DNA of 64,000 nucleotides from Hypericum androsaemum (lineage: Eukaryota > Streptophyta > Magnoliopsida > Malpighiales > Hypericaceae). Position numbers and translations under genes: made by a program. The stretch's first letter is position 1. Each line of letters begins with the position of its first letter. Positions 10,297 to 22,222 of the stretch are shown piece by piece. The stretch covers positions 19,047,912 to 19,111,911 of the forward strand of contig OZ023188.1 in the NCBI GenBank assembly GCA_963995505.1, read 5' to 3'. The notes beneath the pieces were generated by a model, which saw only the letters and a program-made list of their open reading frames with translations, was not told the DNA's origin and made no database searches.

Positions 10297-13135
10297 TAAT
10301 CATTCATCCCAAATTTTTACATTTTTAATCAAAATCTAATTTTGAAACTATATCTCGAGAAGACTTAAGCTTGTAGGCGATTAGACTAGAATATCACATG
10401 TTCTCTTCAGTTTAGTTGATTTCTATTGATCTTATTTGTTTTTTTTATAAATGATATTATTTGCTTTATAGTAGCAAATTTAATGATCTATTTCTTTCTT
10501 AATCACTCAAAACCTAAGAACGTCTATTTTGTTTTTAATTTAAATTCGAGTTAAGTTAGACAAACAAATATAAGGTGACAAAACTTTCTGAAATCATGTT
10601 ATCGAACAAAAACCAAATATCAAAGGGCTACTTCAATGTAGAATTGGGTAGGTTATTGTCGATACCAGTAGGTTTTTCATTGCTTTTATTTTCCTTGTTC
10701 TGCCCTCTTTTTGTTTCTTTAATAAAGCATTTTTACTTATAAAAAAAACCAAATATCAGTGTTCTCTGAAGAAAATCTTTATGCGATCAAAATGCTTATC
10801 TTCTAAAATGTTGAAGAAACTTGGACAATCAATCAGGGATGATTTCTTCGAAAACGAATAATCGCAACCATCAAATCTTTTTGGCGAGGATTTGATATGG
10901 ACTTCAGATAGAGCTTGTTCTGGTGGTCCGCTCATAAAAGATGGTATGCTTCCTAAATAATGTCTAAAGATGGCAACCACCCAATAAATGATGCTTTTAA
11001 GCAAGGGAGTTTCAATGTTCCAATCAATTGCCACCCCACGTTCAATTTTTAGGTTAATGCAATTCTTGGACACAGAGAAATGGAAGGTGGAAAAAAAAAG
11101 ACCAAAGTAGAGAGGACCAATCCCAAGTTAAACCGATGACAAGGATAGAATCTTTTGTTGTCAAGTATGTGCTTTTCTCATTAAAAATACTTGATATCCG
11201 ATCACCTACTAGACCAAAAATTGAAGGAGGACTACAAATGGTGGCAAACTTTTTATACCAAGTTTTAACATAACTAGTTGCATTCTTAAGACTGAAACTC
11301 GAGAATTCTGGTTAGAGCTACCTCCTACTAGTTGATCCTTATTTCCAAGAAGGATACAAGACAGAGGACAGCGGAAGGTAAAAGGAGCAAAAGGTGGAGA
11401 CGCTACCGTAGGCCGATCCTCACTTTTGATTTGGTGATTTTTTTCGCCTATTCATCAGACATTGCCAACTCCAATGCATAGTCATCCCTTTCCTGCAACA
11501 TTCAATTGACATCAGTAGAAATATTAATCAGAGTAAAAACTATTCACTTCAAGCTTCAACCTTTGCCTGCCTACTCCCTGAAGAAGAAACTCCCACTCTC
11601 TATCCTTCATTCAACCCTCCCGTCCTCGGTAATTCATTGTTCTTCCTTATACTATCACATCCTCTTCGGTCGGAATTGTAAAGCTGAAAGCAGGATTGAA
11701 AAAGTTACAATTGGTCCTCGGGTAAAGTATCTTCCAAACCGAAGCCAATATATACACACCTGCACAACATGGGACTGACCGTTATGAAAGCGGAAAACAG
11801 AAAAGGCAACAAAAGAAAACATTCTTCAGCTTCCCGCAATTACATTACATTCCAAGAGCAGATTGAAATGCAGAGAAACTTCACCTTATCTTCGTCTTGT
11901 GTTTCTACTTCAAGATCCGAAGAAGGAAATCCCACACAAAGCAGCGCATATCCCTACAGCGAAGACCCAAAATATTCAATGATCGCACCTTGCCAAGTGA
12001 CAGACCAAAATCACCAATTATCACAGGACGGACTCCAAAAGGAAAGCACCATAGATCTATAAGAAGATCAATGAATTACCATAGTCCGAATACCACATCG
12101 AAGCATCTGCACTGCATTGGATTGGATTGGATTAGATTGCACTAGCCCTATAATCCAAACTACACAATTTGACAAACAAAACTCCACTGGTTAATTACTA
12201 ACAACATCGCCATGCGGGAAACAAACACCTAATTTTACAGTCCATACAGTACAAGACCAACTTTATCTCTTTCGAGAACAATTAAAGTTCAAAGACACAA
12301 CTAACAATCGGCGGGCTTGTTCTAACTTAACCGTAAGTCTCGAATCGAAGACATTTGTGTCAAAACTTGGTAAGAGACGTCAGGATTACCGTGCCTGCAA
12401 GCGAAGGGCAGGGAAATGTTCTGATCTTCAGCTGTATGCGATATATATCTTCTCCGCCCTCGCTCTTCTCTGTCTTCTACGTGTCGTTTTGCTTGATGAT
12501 TTAAGATTTTGTGTTATCGTTTGTGTGTTTTGAGGTGGAGCGGAGTGTTGGCGGGCTGATTGGGCGGTTACTCCAGGCTGGCCGTTGACGATCCGGGTGG
12601 TCGTCTATCCGTTTGGACGACATCTGGATCAGTAGTAAAATGGGCCGGTCCAGGCCCAGAAACCGAAGAAGAGTGTTCTGCCGTAACCAATGGTTCGATG
12701 TATTTAGATCAACGAAAAAATTGCTTTTTGATTATTATAGTTTAACCAATTGATTTAGAATTTTAAAAAAAACATAGTGTATTAAATACAAAAACTTTAC
12801 CACTACTTAAAAACCATACGGATTTGAATTAGGATTCGTTATTTTAGTAAGTCGATATATCAAGTGGTATTAATCAGAATTGTACAGCTGCATGCGGCAC
12901 AAGTGGCAGTCAGCGTGGCGGGCTCCAATGTATTCCAATGGTTTGGGGTACGTGCGCAATCCCAAGCTTATATTGCATTATGTAGCGTACAGTACACCCC
13001 CACCTGAGAGGATTATGCTCATATTAATGGAATTAGTCTAGCGAGAGAGTGCAAATTCATTCGTAGAGGAAACAAAAGGTTGGATTGGACGTCTTTCTTA
13101 ACATTCGGGGAGGAAGAAAGGAGCTAAGCTGAAAG
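10297..13135. other. Intergenic, no gene supported
   Basis: Minus-strand 11073-10756 is open for 105 codons (begins MSKNCINLKIERGVAIDWN) but matches nothing I know. Stretches 11476-12450 and 12540-12760 are less AT-rich, and the latter contains promoter-like gggcc and aggccca elements near 12640. Without a recognisable product I call no gene. Confidence 0.4.
10623..10747 (+). mobile_element. Very short LINE 3'-end insertion
   Basis: A 125-bp insert is flanked by ACCAAATATCA at 10612-10622 and 10748-10758. It ends in a T-rich stretch, then taataaagcatttttactta and an A-run, the same 3'-end signature as the LINE at 1819-4762 (there on the minus strand). It is a strongly 5'-truncated retroposition product. 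Confidence 0.85.
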
Positions 13136-13661
13136 ATGCAAGCGGCGAGGGAGAAGATCAGCAACATGGCCAGTGTTGCCAAGGAGCGCCTCACCATCTG
13201 CAAAGCCAAAGTCGATGAGAAGGTCTCCTCCCCTCTCTACTTCATTAATTTTGCCCCTTTTTTCACTTCTTTGCTTTCTTATTAAACTTGGTTCCTGATG
13301 ATGAGTGCGTATATATATATATATATAGGTGGAGAAAGCATCGGCGAGGACGCACGAAGAGAAGAAGATGGTTAAGGAGCGCAGGAAAGAAAAGGAAGCA
13401 CGTGCCAAGATGAACCTCCACCATGCCAAGGCCAAGCACGCTGCTCAGAGGTTGGATGCCACCAGGTATACCACCACCACCACCATCCCCACCCAACACG
13501 TCCCTGTCCACAACCATCCCCATGGTTACACCGCCGCGTACGCCAACCCTGTGCCTGGCCCCCAGGTTCACCCGCCTGTAGGGGCCGCGGCCACCATGGC
13601 TGGAGCCAATGTTCCCACCTACCCCTTGGGTGGTCAGCCCCCGACCCGCGAATATGTATAG
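13136..13661 (+). CDS. Late embryogenesis abundant protein, LEA_1 (group 4, D-113 type)
   Basis: Two exons, 13136-13222 and 13329-13661, with a 106-bp intron (gtctcc...atatag), encode 139 residues. The N-terminal half, MQAAREKISNMASVAKERLT followed by K/E-rich helices with EEKKMVKERRKEKEARAKM and HHAKAKHAAQ, is the LEA_1 domain, predicted to form an amphipathic helix on drying. The C-terminal half is a low-complexity Gly/Pro/Thr/His-rich tail ending PTREYV, typical of the longer members. Such proteins protect enzymes and membranes in seeds and water-stressed tissue. The intron after VDEK is a common position in this family. The ATG is the first in frame after a stop. The intron ends in an AT repeat at 13310-13328. 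It is convergent with the minus-strand gene at 14116-14873. Confidence 0.9.
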
Positions 13662-14115
13662 GTTAGTATGTCCCCCGATCTACCAGCTTAACTTTGTCTC
13701 AAGTACTTGATGAATAAAGATTAAAGAGTGATACTGATATGGTGTTCGTTTATATTTAAAAAAAAATTATTATGTTGGATTGTTGAAGGCACGAAGAAGC
13801 AAGATAATTGCCCTTGGAGATGATTGATAAAAGTTGGCAAAAGGCCACACTCCCCACCTGATAAAGTGAACCTAACTATTTAAAATACAAACATATTAGT
13901 GCATACCCCGACTTCCAAGTGAGTTGATGATGACTATGATTCCAATCCTCAACTTTGTTTTAAAACACAAGAGAGAAAATCACCCCAAGGGCAGAGGATT
14001 AAACGCCGGGCAGGGGGTTTCGTAGCTGGAACTCGAATCTCGCTGTAAATCACGCCAATGTACAACCGAACAACCAGCTGCGGAGTGGACAACATCATAG
14101 ACAAGGGTCGATCCG

Positions 14116-14873
14116 TCATATCCATTGCAGTTTACCTTCATTCTCGAGGCAGTGTTGGATTCGCCCATCAGCAGACAGAATCTGATTCCTAACTTTGGCC
14201 GGCCGGCTTTTGTACTTGACCTGGAACCTCGGCAACGGCTTCTTCTGCTGGACGTGGCCTGTAGGTCCATCTGCTATAACCTCTTCTAGGAACTCGTCTG
14301 CCACATCCCCGTCCTCGTCTACCCTGAGGCGTTTTGCGTACCACCGCAGACCCTGAAACATTGTCGTAATTATTTAAGCACAGAGATTAGATTGCGCGTG
14401 TAATGTAATGTAATGTAACGTGTCAGAAGCTTCTCTGTTTATCAGGTAGGAGTAAAGGGGATCTATTCTCCAGATCAGAGTTACGCCCTGATCCACAAGA
14501 CCTACCTTCCCAACAATTCTAACACTAAAGCCAATGGGCTAGTCCTCGTATCGAATTTAAACTAAGCCTTCAGAGACCCAACGAATCAAGTAACTGGGCC
14601 GTAAATTAACACGAAATCACGGACCTGGACGCCGCCCTCGCCGGAGGAGCAGGGAACGAGGAGTGGCTGGAGGTTGGGGCGGTCAACGGAGACCTGGACG
14701 GGGACGCTGAACCCCCTCCGAGGAAGCCCCGTCTCCTGGAAGCTGGCGGCCTCCCCGTCCCCATCCTCCTCCTCCTCCTCCTCCTCCTCCTGCTGTAGGT
14801 CTCTGACCCCGTCGTGGTCGTGGGCCCCACCGCCCAGGCCGAGGAACCCCGCTATTCTCTTGAAGAATCGCAT
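14116..14873 (-). CDS. Conserved plant protein of unknown function
   Basis: Two exons on the minus strand, 14873-14625 and 14352-14116, join with a GT-AG intron into 161 residues. The start MRFFKRIAGFLGLGGG is followed by a Glu run (about residues 29-36, encoded by a CTC microsatellite at about 14766-14790). Next comes the conserved-looking RRGFSVPVQVSVDRP and LLVPCSSGEGGVQGLRWYAK. The last part is RLRVDEDGDVADEFLEEV and PRFQVKYKSRPAKVRNQ, ending GKLQWI. I recall similar short proteins across land plants but know no established function. A longer upstream in-frame reading (to 15077) exists. I prefer the internal ATG because the extension looks like leader sequence and the recalled homologues begin at MRFFKRIAG. 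Confidence 0.8.
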
Positions 14874-15360
14874 CGCATCGCCTCGCCTCGCCCCCTTCTC
14901 GGATAAGCGGGTGGTGGGGTCTGGACTTGGATTGGATCCCTTGCGAGGTTTTTCTATTTGCCTCCCTTCGGCGTTTGATCTTTTTAATTCCCCTCCAACA
15001 AGTTTTGCCCTAGTTTTTGGTTTTATCCTTTTGACGACGGCTCCCTTCCCTTCCCTTGCGAGAAACATTATTTTCACTGGGACTCGCGCGCTGCCTTTTC
15101 ACTACTTTTTTTTTACCGTTTGCTACGTGTTGTATTTCACAGTAGCATTTATTTGTTAAAAAAAAAAAAGCAATTACTCTTGTTGATACGAAATTTGACA
15201 TTGAGTGGGTCCAATTAATTAATTTGTTAAAAAAAATAACTCTTGTTAATCCTCCTACCAACCAACAAAAAAAGAAAGCGTTATATAAATAAGTAGTTAA
15301 GACTGACAATATTTTGGGACAATTAATTCAGGGAAAATTTTTAAACAATGAAAAAAATTA

Positions 15361-16622
15361 GGGAAAATTACTCTCAAATCCCTCGGATTTGCTTAAATAT
15401 ACTCAAAAGTTCCTCCTGTTCACAAAATACATTCCGAAGTCCCTCTAGTTTGTTTTTATTATACTTTCGGGTCCCTGGCGCATGTTAGCAACTCTTTTTT
15501 TCATTTTTGTCAATGAAATGACCAAAATATCCTTAGAACACAAAATAAAAAAATCGTTGACATCGTCTTTTCTTCTTCCTCCTAGTCAGTGACATCATCA
15601 TGTCTTCATTCCTCTTTAACGATTCAATAACAAAAAGAAGAAGAAAAGCTTCCAACTAAACAAACTTTCAAATAAATCTAGTTTTAACTAAATCCCAGAT
15701 CAAGAACAACTTCACATGATAATTCACCCGTTCCCCTCCAAACTCCCCGAATCCAAAAACATCCCCGCCACCAAAACCCCAACCACCGCACCGACCATCT
15801 CCAACCCCCACGAATTCCTCTTCAACAGCCCGAGCCCCGCGCGGACAAACCTCTGAATAAGGACGGCGAACTTGTCTAGCCGGAGGAAGTCGATCCCGCC
15901 CCACCCCCAACGCATAGTGAGGAGGAACGCATAGAAGAACTCGAGGGTAAGGGGACAGGTAGGTCGAGGACCATCCCAGAGAGGCGGTCAGCGAGGCGAG
16001 ACTGCTGGGCCCACGTCAGCGAAGCCCTAGTGGAGGAAGACGATTCGTCCCTCTTCTAATTTCTACGACGGACGGTGGGCTCGAGCAGAGAGACGGATAG
16101 AGCAGAGAGACGGCGTCAACTGTGACTCTCAAGTCGGGAAGCCGAAGCTCCCACACATGCTGTCGAAGTTGTCATCGCCAACCGGGACTCTTAAGTCCGG
16201 CACTGGATTTGGGTACCCTACCGCCTCCTCCTTCGCTCCGATGACGGTGCTCGTGGCGGTTCTCTCTTATCTCGTCGAACGGACCAAAGAGGACCTTCAA
16301 GAGCTCAAGATCTCGTCTTAGTTGATGGGCTACTGTTCTTGCATAGGTCTTGGAGATGTCGCTACCAACTTGTTCGTTTTTTCTTGAATTGGCTTGTATG
16401 TGTTATTTGATTCGGAGGTAGAAGAATAGATGATGTCACTTTTTTTGTTTTTTGTTCATGGGTTATTTTCGTCATTTCAATGACAAAAAAAGAAAAAAAA
16501 CTCATTGAGGGACCCGAAAGTATAATAAAAGCAAACTAGAGAGACAACAAGATTATTTTTCAAACTGGAAGGACTTTTGAATATATTTAAGTAAACCCGA
16601 GGGACTTGAGAGTAAGTTTCCC
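15361..16622. mobile_element. Pack-MULE carrying an RRP1/Nop52 fragment
   Basis: A perfect 9-bp duplication AAAAAATTA (15352-15360 and 16623-16631) flanks a 1262-bp element. It has about 175-bp terminal inverted repeats beginning GGGAAAATTACTCTCAAATC and ending ...TTGAGAGTAAGTTTCCC; both arms share the block ttattatactttcgggtccct. The interior is GC-rich and unlike the arms, and contains a fragment of a cellular gene at about 16020-15740 (minus). The plus-strand part around 16150-16320 may be a second captured piece that I do not recognise. No transposase is present. Confidence 0.88.
15740..16020 (-). pseudogene. Captured fragment of RRP1/Nop52 rRNA-processing gene
   Basis: Minus-strand reading frames give SRLADRLSGMVLDLPVP, then after a one-base shift LEFFYAFLLTMRWGWGGIDF and LRLDKFAVLIQRFVRAGLGL, ending near VLVAGMFLD. 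The GIDFLRLDKF-LLIRRF region is characteristic of the Nop52/RRP1 family, nucleolar proteins of pre-rRNA processing. Only about 90 residues are present, with a frameshift, inside a MULE. It is a transduplicated fragment with no sign of being a working gene. Confidence 0.75.
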
Positions 16623-16910
16623 AAAAAATTACCTTACCTTGATAAACTCTCGCCGCTAAGGAGCGTGCGTGAAAACTCTCGCATGCTCAATCAACGAGCT
16701 GGACCCGGCGTCCAATTGCTGACTTAGAAAAATAAACTAAAAATTAAAACCAACTACCAATTACTCCTCCAACTTCTAAGCTTTTACCTGTTTTCCGTCT
16801 AGAAGGATCCCCAAATTCATTTCCCCCTCTCCTTCTTCTTCCGGTAACCGGTCCAATCCAATCGAAGCCAAACAAGGGAGATCTCCGGCAGATCCAGCGA
16901 GGAGAAGAAG

Positions 16911-16911
<1 letters not shown>

Positions 16912-16947
<36 letters not shown>
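16912..16947 (+). repeat. (GA)n microsatellite in AP-2 mu leader
   Basis: About 36 bases of GA repeat end directly at the AP-2 mu start codon, so the repeat lies in the 5' leader. GA/CT repeats are common in plant core promoters and leaders. Confidence 0.9.
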
Positions 16948-16952
<5 letters not shown>

Positions 16953-19900
16953 GGTGGCTGCTTCCGCCATCTACTTCCTTAACCTCCGCGGCGACGTCCT
17001 CATCAACCGCCTCTACCGCGACGATGTCGGGTAACTGTTCTTCTCCTCCTCCTCCCAAGATGTTTCCATGTGAGTACGAGCCGAGTCTGGAGGAGCGGTT
17101 ATATGGCTCCGTGTGCGATTAAATAGAGCGATAAGTGGAGAGTTTACCGGTAGCTGATCGGGGAAAATGGATTTCTGAGCTTAATTTGGAGGAGTGCTTA
17201 TTATTAAGTTAGGATAATATGGTTCCATTTAAGATTAAATTGAGTTAGGTTCGGTGAAATGGTGATTAGTGGAGAGTTTATAGGTAGCTAATTGGGGGAA
17301 AGGGGATTTGTTTATTTTGGTGCAGTGGAAATATGGTGGACGCGTTCCGGATGCACATAATGCAGACCAAGGAGCTAGGCACGTGCCCCGTGAGGCAGAT
17401 TGGGGGCTGCTCTTTCTTCTACATGAGGATCAGCAACGTCTACATTGTGATTGTCGTCAGCAGCAACGCCAACGTGGCTTGCGCCTTCAAGTTTGTCGTC
17501 GAGGTATGCTTCACCTTGTGCCCTTGTTTTGTGCTGTGTTGGATTGCTGTGAACTGGATGCTGTCTGGTGTTGGGAATGAGTGCTTTCTGCAATGCTGCA
17601 GGCTGTTGCGTTGTTTAAATCTTACTTCGGCGGGGCTTTTGACGAAGATGCTATCAGAAACAATTTCGTCCTAATTTATGAGCTTCTGGATGGTATGTTG
17701 GCTTAGATAAGAAGTGTTGTAGATAGCATCTACGTTTGTCAGTTATTTATCCCTATGTTTGTACTTATCTTTCTGACTTGCTGATTAGTATGGAAAGATG
17801 TGCTTCCTGTGTACATAGCTCTAATGCTTTCCAGTGGAACTAATAAACTACTCCAGTTGATTAGATGAATGAGTAATTGGGATTTACTTGGAAACTGCAG
17901 AGATCATGGACTTTGGCTACCCACAGAATCTCTCTCCTGAAATATTGAAGCTATATATTACACAAGAGGGAGTTCGTTCTCCATTTTCCTCAAAGGTGAG
18001 GCCTTCTTTTCTCCCAAGATGAATTGTACGAGACTGGGATCATGTCGTCTGCCTTTTATCTTTCAAGCAATTTGGATGAATGTGCTGTTGACTGATCTAG
18101 TTTTTCTTTCCCCTTTGTGTGCATATATGTATGGTGACCTGTTTTGCTACTGTTTTATCTTCTTGCAACATTAACAGCCTTCAGATAAACCTGTACCAAA
18201 TGCAACACTACAAGTTACAGGAGCTGTTGGTTGGCGCAGGGAAGGTCTTGTTTATAAGAAGAATGAGGTTTTTCACTTTCCCTTTATCTCTTCTATCCGT
18301 TTCTGCATCATTGTTGATTTTTCACTTTCATTGCTGCACAGGTATTTCTGGATATCGTGGAAAGTGTAAATCTTCTCATGTCTTCGAAAGGTGTGCTTCC
18401 GCATCTTTTCTGGTGGTTTATTTGCTTGTGCTCTAGTGAAGCTGCTGGCTTTGTGCACACTGACCTTTTTTCTTATAGGAAGCGTACTGCGGTGTGATGT
18501 GACGGGTAAGGTTCTTATGAAGTGTTTCCTCTCTGGAATGCCTGATCTCAAGTTGGGTTTGAACGATAAGATTGGCCTTGAGAAAGAGTCGCAACTGAAA
18601 AACCGTCCTACTAAAAGGTGAATTCTTTTGAATCCTACTTGTTGCTGATAGAGCACCTGTTTTTGAGGCTAGGGGCGATTCTTTTCTGAAAACTCTATGC
18701 ATCAATATAGTTGCCGTGACAGGAATCTGTCTGCATTTACTTAAAGTTTACTTTTTAGAATATGTTAACTAATATGATTTGTCACTTCCTACATTACGAT
18801 TTCTACTATTATTCTTCTTCTTGGATTTCATTAATGTATTTGAGAAGGAAACTTCTCATTAAAGTCTTTGTTCGCTTCTCTCTTGAAGATTTGAATTGTA
18901 ATATTTATTTAACACCTTTTGAAATACTCGAGAATGAAGAATGCATGAAATTAATAAAACAAGGATTTGTTCAAGTATTCCGGCTGCTTATATATTCTCC
19001 ATGCAGTGGCAAGACAATAGAGCTTGACGATGTCACTTTCCATCAATGCGTAAACCTAACAAGGTTTAACTCAGAGAAGACTGTCAGTTTTGTGCCACCA
19101 GATGGCGAATTTGAGTTAATGAAGTAAGTTTGAAAGCTTTATTAAGATCTTATTCATGTATGAGGTTCATGCTTGCACTGACAAAAGTATCTATCGTACA
19201 TTTGTTTTACGTGTAGTTATGAATTTCAGTTTCAATAGTTTGCCTATATTAGCAAGGAAAAAGGTGTTTCTCCCCTCACAGGTTTTAGGAAAAGGAGATG
19301 AAAAATGAAAAGAATTTCTTTATCCTTTGCTTTCTCTGTTAGTCCAAAGATGGTAGATCAAGATTGGCCTATGTAGACCTTGTCAAAGTACCTAATCAAA
19401 AGTTAGTTTATGTCTTCTGCTTCCTTGTTGTGTTAATTTTGACCATCTATGCTTTTTGAATATGGATTTTAGCTATATTTGGTTTACGATCATAGAAGGC
19501 TGTAGAGTCGCTAAAAGAAAAGTAGGGAAGAGTGGAAGTGTAAGGGCATCAAGTTTGTGCATATTCAATACTGTGGAATATGATGATCTCTTATCATCTT
19601 TTGACACTTTTAGCCTATTTTGAGTTTTTTTTCCCCTGAAGATATCGTATCACCGAGGGGATTAATCTTCCTTTCCGAGTATTGCCCACGATCAAGGAGC
19701 TTGGTCGAACGCGGATGGAAGTTAACGTTAAGGTTTGTGGATAATTTTCAAGCCTGTTCCCCATTTATGTTTGTTGCTCTGCGTTAATCATGCACACTAT
19801 CTTCAGGTAAAAAGTGTGTTCGGTCCCAAAATGTTTTCACTCGGGGTTGTCATCAAGGTCCCTGTCCCAAAGCAAACAGCTAAAACCAGTTTCCAAGTAA

Positions 19901-20738
19901 CATCTGGTAGAGCAAAGTACAATGCTTCAATTGACTGCTTGGTTTGGAAGTAAGTTTCTATCCTACATAGTTGTTGATCAAGGCTTTATGAAGCTCGTGT
20001 AATCGAGAGACTGATTCTATGGCCTGTGTAACAGTAAATGAGTAAAAAGAGGAACTAAGCTTTATTTTACTTTGTAAAATATTGAGCTAATCATTATCCA
20101 TCGTAACTGCTCAGGATACGGAAATTTCCTGGACAAACCGAGGCCACCATGAGTGCAGATGTTGAATTGATCTCTACCATGGTGGAAAAGAAGTCTGCGA
20201 CAAGGCCACCAATTCAGATGGAGTTTCAGGTGCTTATCACTCATCTCATATTGCGAAGTCCTTGTTTGGGTTATTTGAAAATTGAAATCAAATATATCAG
20301 TGGTCTAGGGACGTCTTGTGGTTTTGTTGACACCCCAAGTTCAAACTTTCCAATTAGCATGCCATGGTGCTAATTTACATCATTCACTGAATGTACCGTG
20401 TTAGTACTCTTGATCATACACTCGCCACCCATTTCTTTTGCAGGTTCCCATGTTCACAGCATCTGGTTTACGTGTTCGATTCCTAAAGGTGTTCTTCAAA
20501 CCCCACTAGTACCTTCATAATTTGTTGTATTTTTCTCGTTGAAACAACTTGTTATCCGGATACTCATTATTGAGCCGATTAATCTCGGTTCGAAGTCTCT
20601 GTTGTATCAAAATTCTGGTTTGAGCCGATGTTTGGCCTTGGTTGTTTCTGCATGCAGGTGTGGGAGAAGAGTGGTTACAACACGGTTGAGTGGGTCCGCT
20701 ACATTACCAAAGCAGGTTCGTACGAGATCAGATGCTAG
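16948..20738 (+). CDS. AP2M: AP-2 complex subunit mu
   Basis: Thirteen exons join in frame with GT-AG introns: 16948-17030, 17326-17503, 17602-17692, 17901-17995, 18178-18267, 18342-18390, 18479-18617, 19007-19123, 19642-19732, 19807-19949, 20115-20229, 20444-20488 and 20658-20738. They give 438 residues, the length I remember for Arabidopsis AP2M. It is the medium subunit of the AP-2 adaptor, which binds cargo tyrosine signals and clathrin at the plasma membrane for endocytosis. Residues about 1-140 are the longin-like N domain ([19 protein letters not shown]); residues about 170-438 are the mu-homology domain. Cargo-pocket residues appear conserved: F and D in [13 protein letters not shown] in [13 protein letters not shown] and R in [10 protein letters not shown]. 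One oddity is [10 protein letters not shown], where I expect Trp in place of Ala. A Pack-MULE ends 325 bp upstream of the start. Confidence 0.97.
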
Positions 20739-21552
20739 GAATTTGCCGGATCTTATATCGTGACTAGTCAGTCAGTCACAGTGAAACGGGGACTAATCTC
20801 TCTGGCATGAGTTTCATCCATATCTTTGTATTCTTGACCCTATTGGTTTGCCCGCCATTGTCACCCTCCAAGGTGCCCTTGTTTCTTTTTTCGTGCCCAC
20901 TTAGGGTTGTCAATATGTTTACATTTGGACTGGATATTTGCCCATGGAAAGACTAGCTGCTTGCCCCTTTACTTGCTTTAACTTGGACGGCTAACAAGTT
21001 TACATGGTCATGATGTAGACTTGTAGTAGTACGGGTGTTTGTCATATTTCGTGGTTCAAATTGTTGTGTGTCTGCCATCTTTTCCATCCAGCTGGTTGTT
21101 GATATTTATGCTTCGCCAATGTAATGTCTACTCGCTAAAGAGCAATTAGATAACAAAGAAATCTTGGGTTCGAAGCATTGAAAATGCAGCATATTTGTTG
21201 TGAGAATTTCACCTTTCAAATGTTTCACTTGGTTTGAATTTGAATTAATTGACGCAGTTGAGAGTCGGAATAACAAGTGGTATAACCAATTTTCACCCGG
21301 TGGGATTTAGTTTTATCTTAATTAAATATTCAAATTCAAAACTTAAAAATGCGCTTAACAAGTGATTGAATCTGACTCGTAGATCAGTGAGGGTCCGACC
21401 CGAATCTACTCTTAACAGAGTTTCAAACAGAGGGATCAAAAACTCCAAGAGTAGGTTAGCGAACTGTGGACCAGAAGGGGACCCACAGAAAGAGAACGAG
21501 AGGGAGTAGATTCATCCATATTAATTAAGGCCAATTTTAAACACCAAGACTT

Positions 21553-21565
21553 TTTTTTTAGGAAC
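21553..21565 (-). mobile_element. Retroposition scar, 13-bp insert
   Basis: The 16-bp sequence TTAAACACCAAGACTT occurs at 21537-21552 and 21566-21581, flanking only tttttttaggaac. A long duplication around a T-run plus a few bases is what an almost fully 5'-truncated LINE- or SINE-type insertion leaves. Confidence 0.7.
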
Positions 21566-21776
21566 TTAAACACCAAGACTTGGAAGCATGATTGATGAAG
21601 AAGACGCGGAATTGAAGGGGAAACTGAAAAATTGGACCTCATTATGAATTTATGCAAGTTTTTTGTTTCCAAGTCTAACATGCACTCTGCACTCATTGGC
21701 CCTGCCTGGCCTGGCCCTCTCTCAAGTCTTGTCTTATCTCTTTCTAATCTCTATCTCTGTGCTAAAAGTCCTAATA

Positions 21777-21804
21777 TATATATTATTTTTTTTAGGGGAA
21801 GCAC
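21777..21804 (-). mobile_element. Retroposition scar, 28-bp insert
   Basis: AAAGTCCTAATA is repeated at 21765-21776 and 21805-21816 around an insert with a T-run followed by aggggaagcac. Same architecture as the scar at 21553. Confidence 0.6.
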
Positions 21805-22119
21805 AAAGTCCTAATACGTCAAAAGTGGTTAGGCTCTATTTACTAACCCGGCACCAGTAAAGTTGAGTCTCTCTCTCCTTGTTTTATTGGATTTTTTCAC
21901 ATCCGTAAAATTTGAATTTTTGTATATTTTAAATGAATTCATCTTTTTTTATAAATAATTTTGAGTGTTTTACTTTTACCACCCAAAGAACTATCTTTCC
22001 AATTTTTAGCATGAGGCAAAAGTGAAAAAGTCCCACTGCCACGCTCTCACTAACACTACGCACCTCCACTTCACTTTAGTTACCCTCACGACCTCACCTG
22101 GCCAAGACCCAAGTTCTAT

Positions 22120-22125
<6 letters not shown>

Positions 22126-22164
<39 letters not shown>
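22126..22164. repeat. (TA)n microsatellite
   Basis: An uninterrupted TA repeat in the promoter or leader of the AHL gene. It could serve as a TATA region, but its repeat nature prevents placing a TATA box. Confidence 0.95.
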
Positions 22165-22165
<1 letters not shown>

Positions 22166-22222
22166 CCCGTTCACAAAAATACAAAAAGAAAACAGAAGCG
22201 AAAAGGAAAAACCTAAATAAAA

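Larger units (their letters stand above)
20739..22222. other. AP-2 mu 3' flank and AHL promoter region
   Basis: Probable AP-2 mu 3' UTR to about 21150, then AT-rich DNA with two tiny retroposition scars (21537-21581, 21765-21816). A TA repeat at about 22126-22164 lies 60 bp before the AHL start codon. No other gene seen. Confidence 0.6.

Noticed and set aside
14674..15159. 161-codon plus-strand frame
   Set aside because: Antisense to exon 1 of the conserved minus-strand gene, with a Ser run from the CTC repeat.
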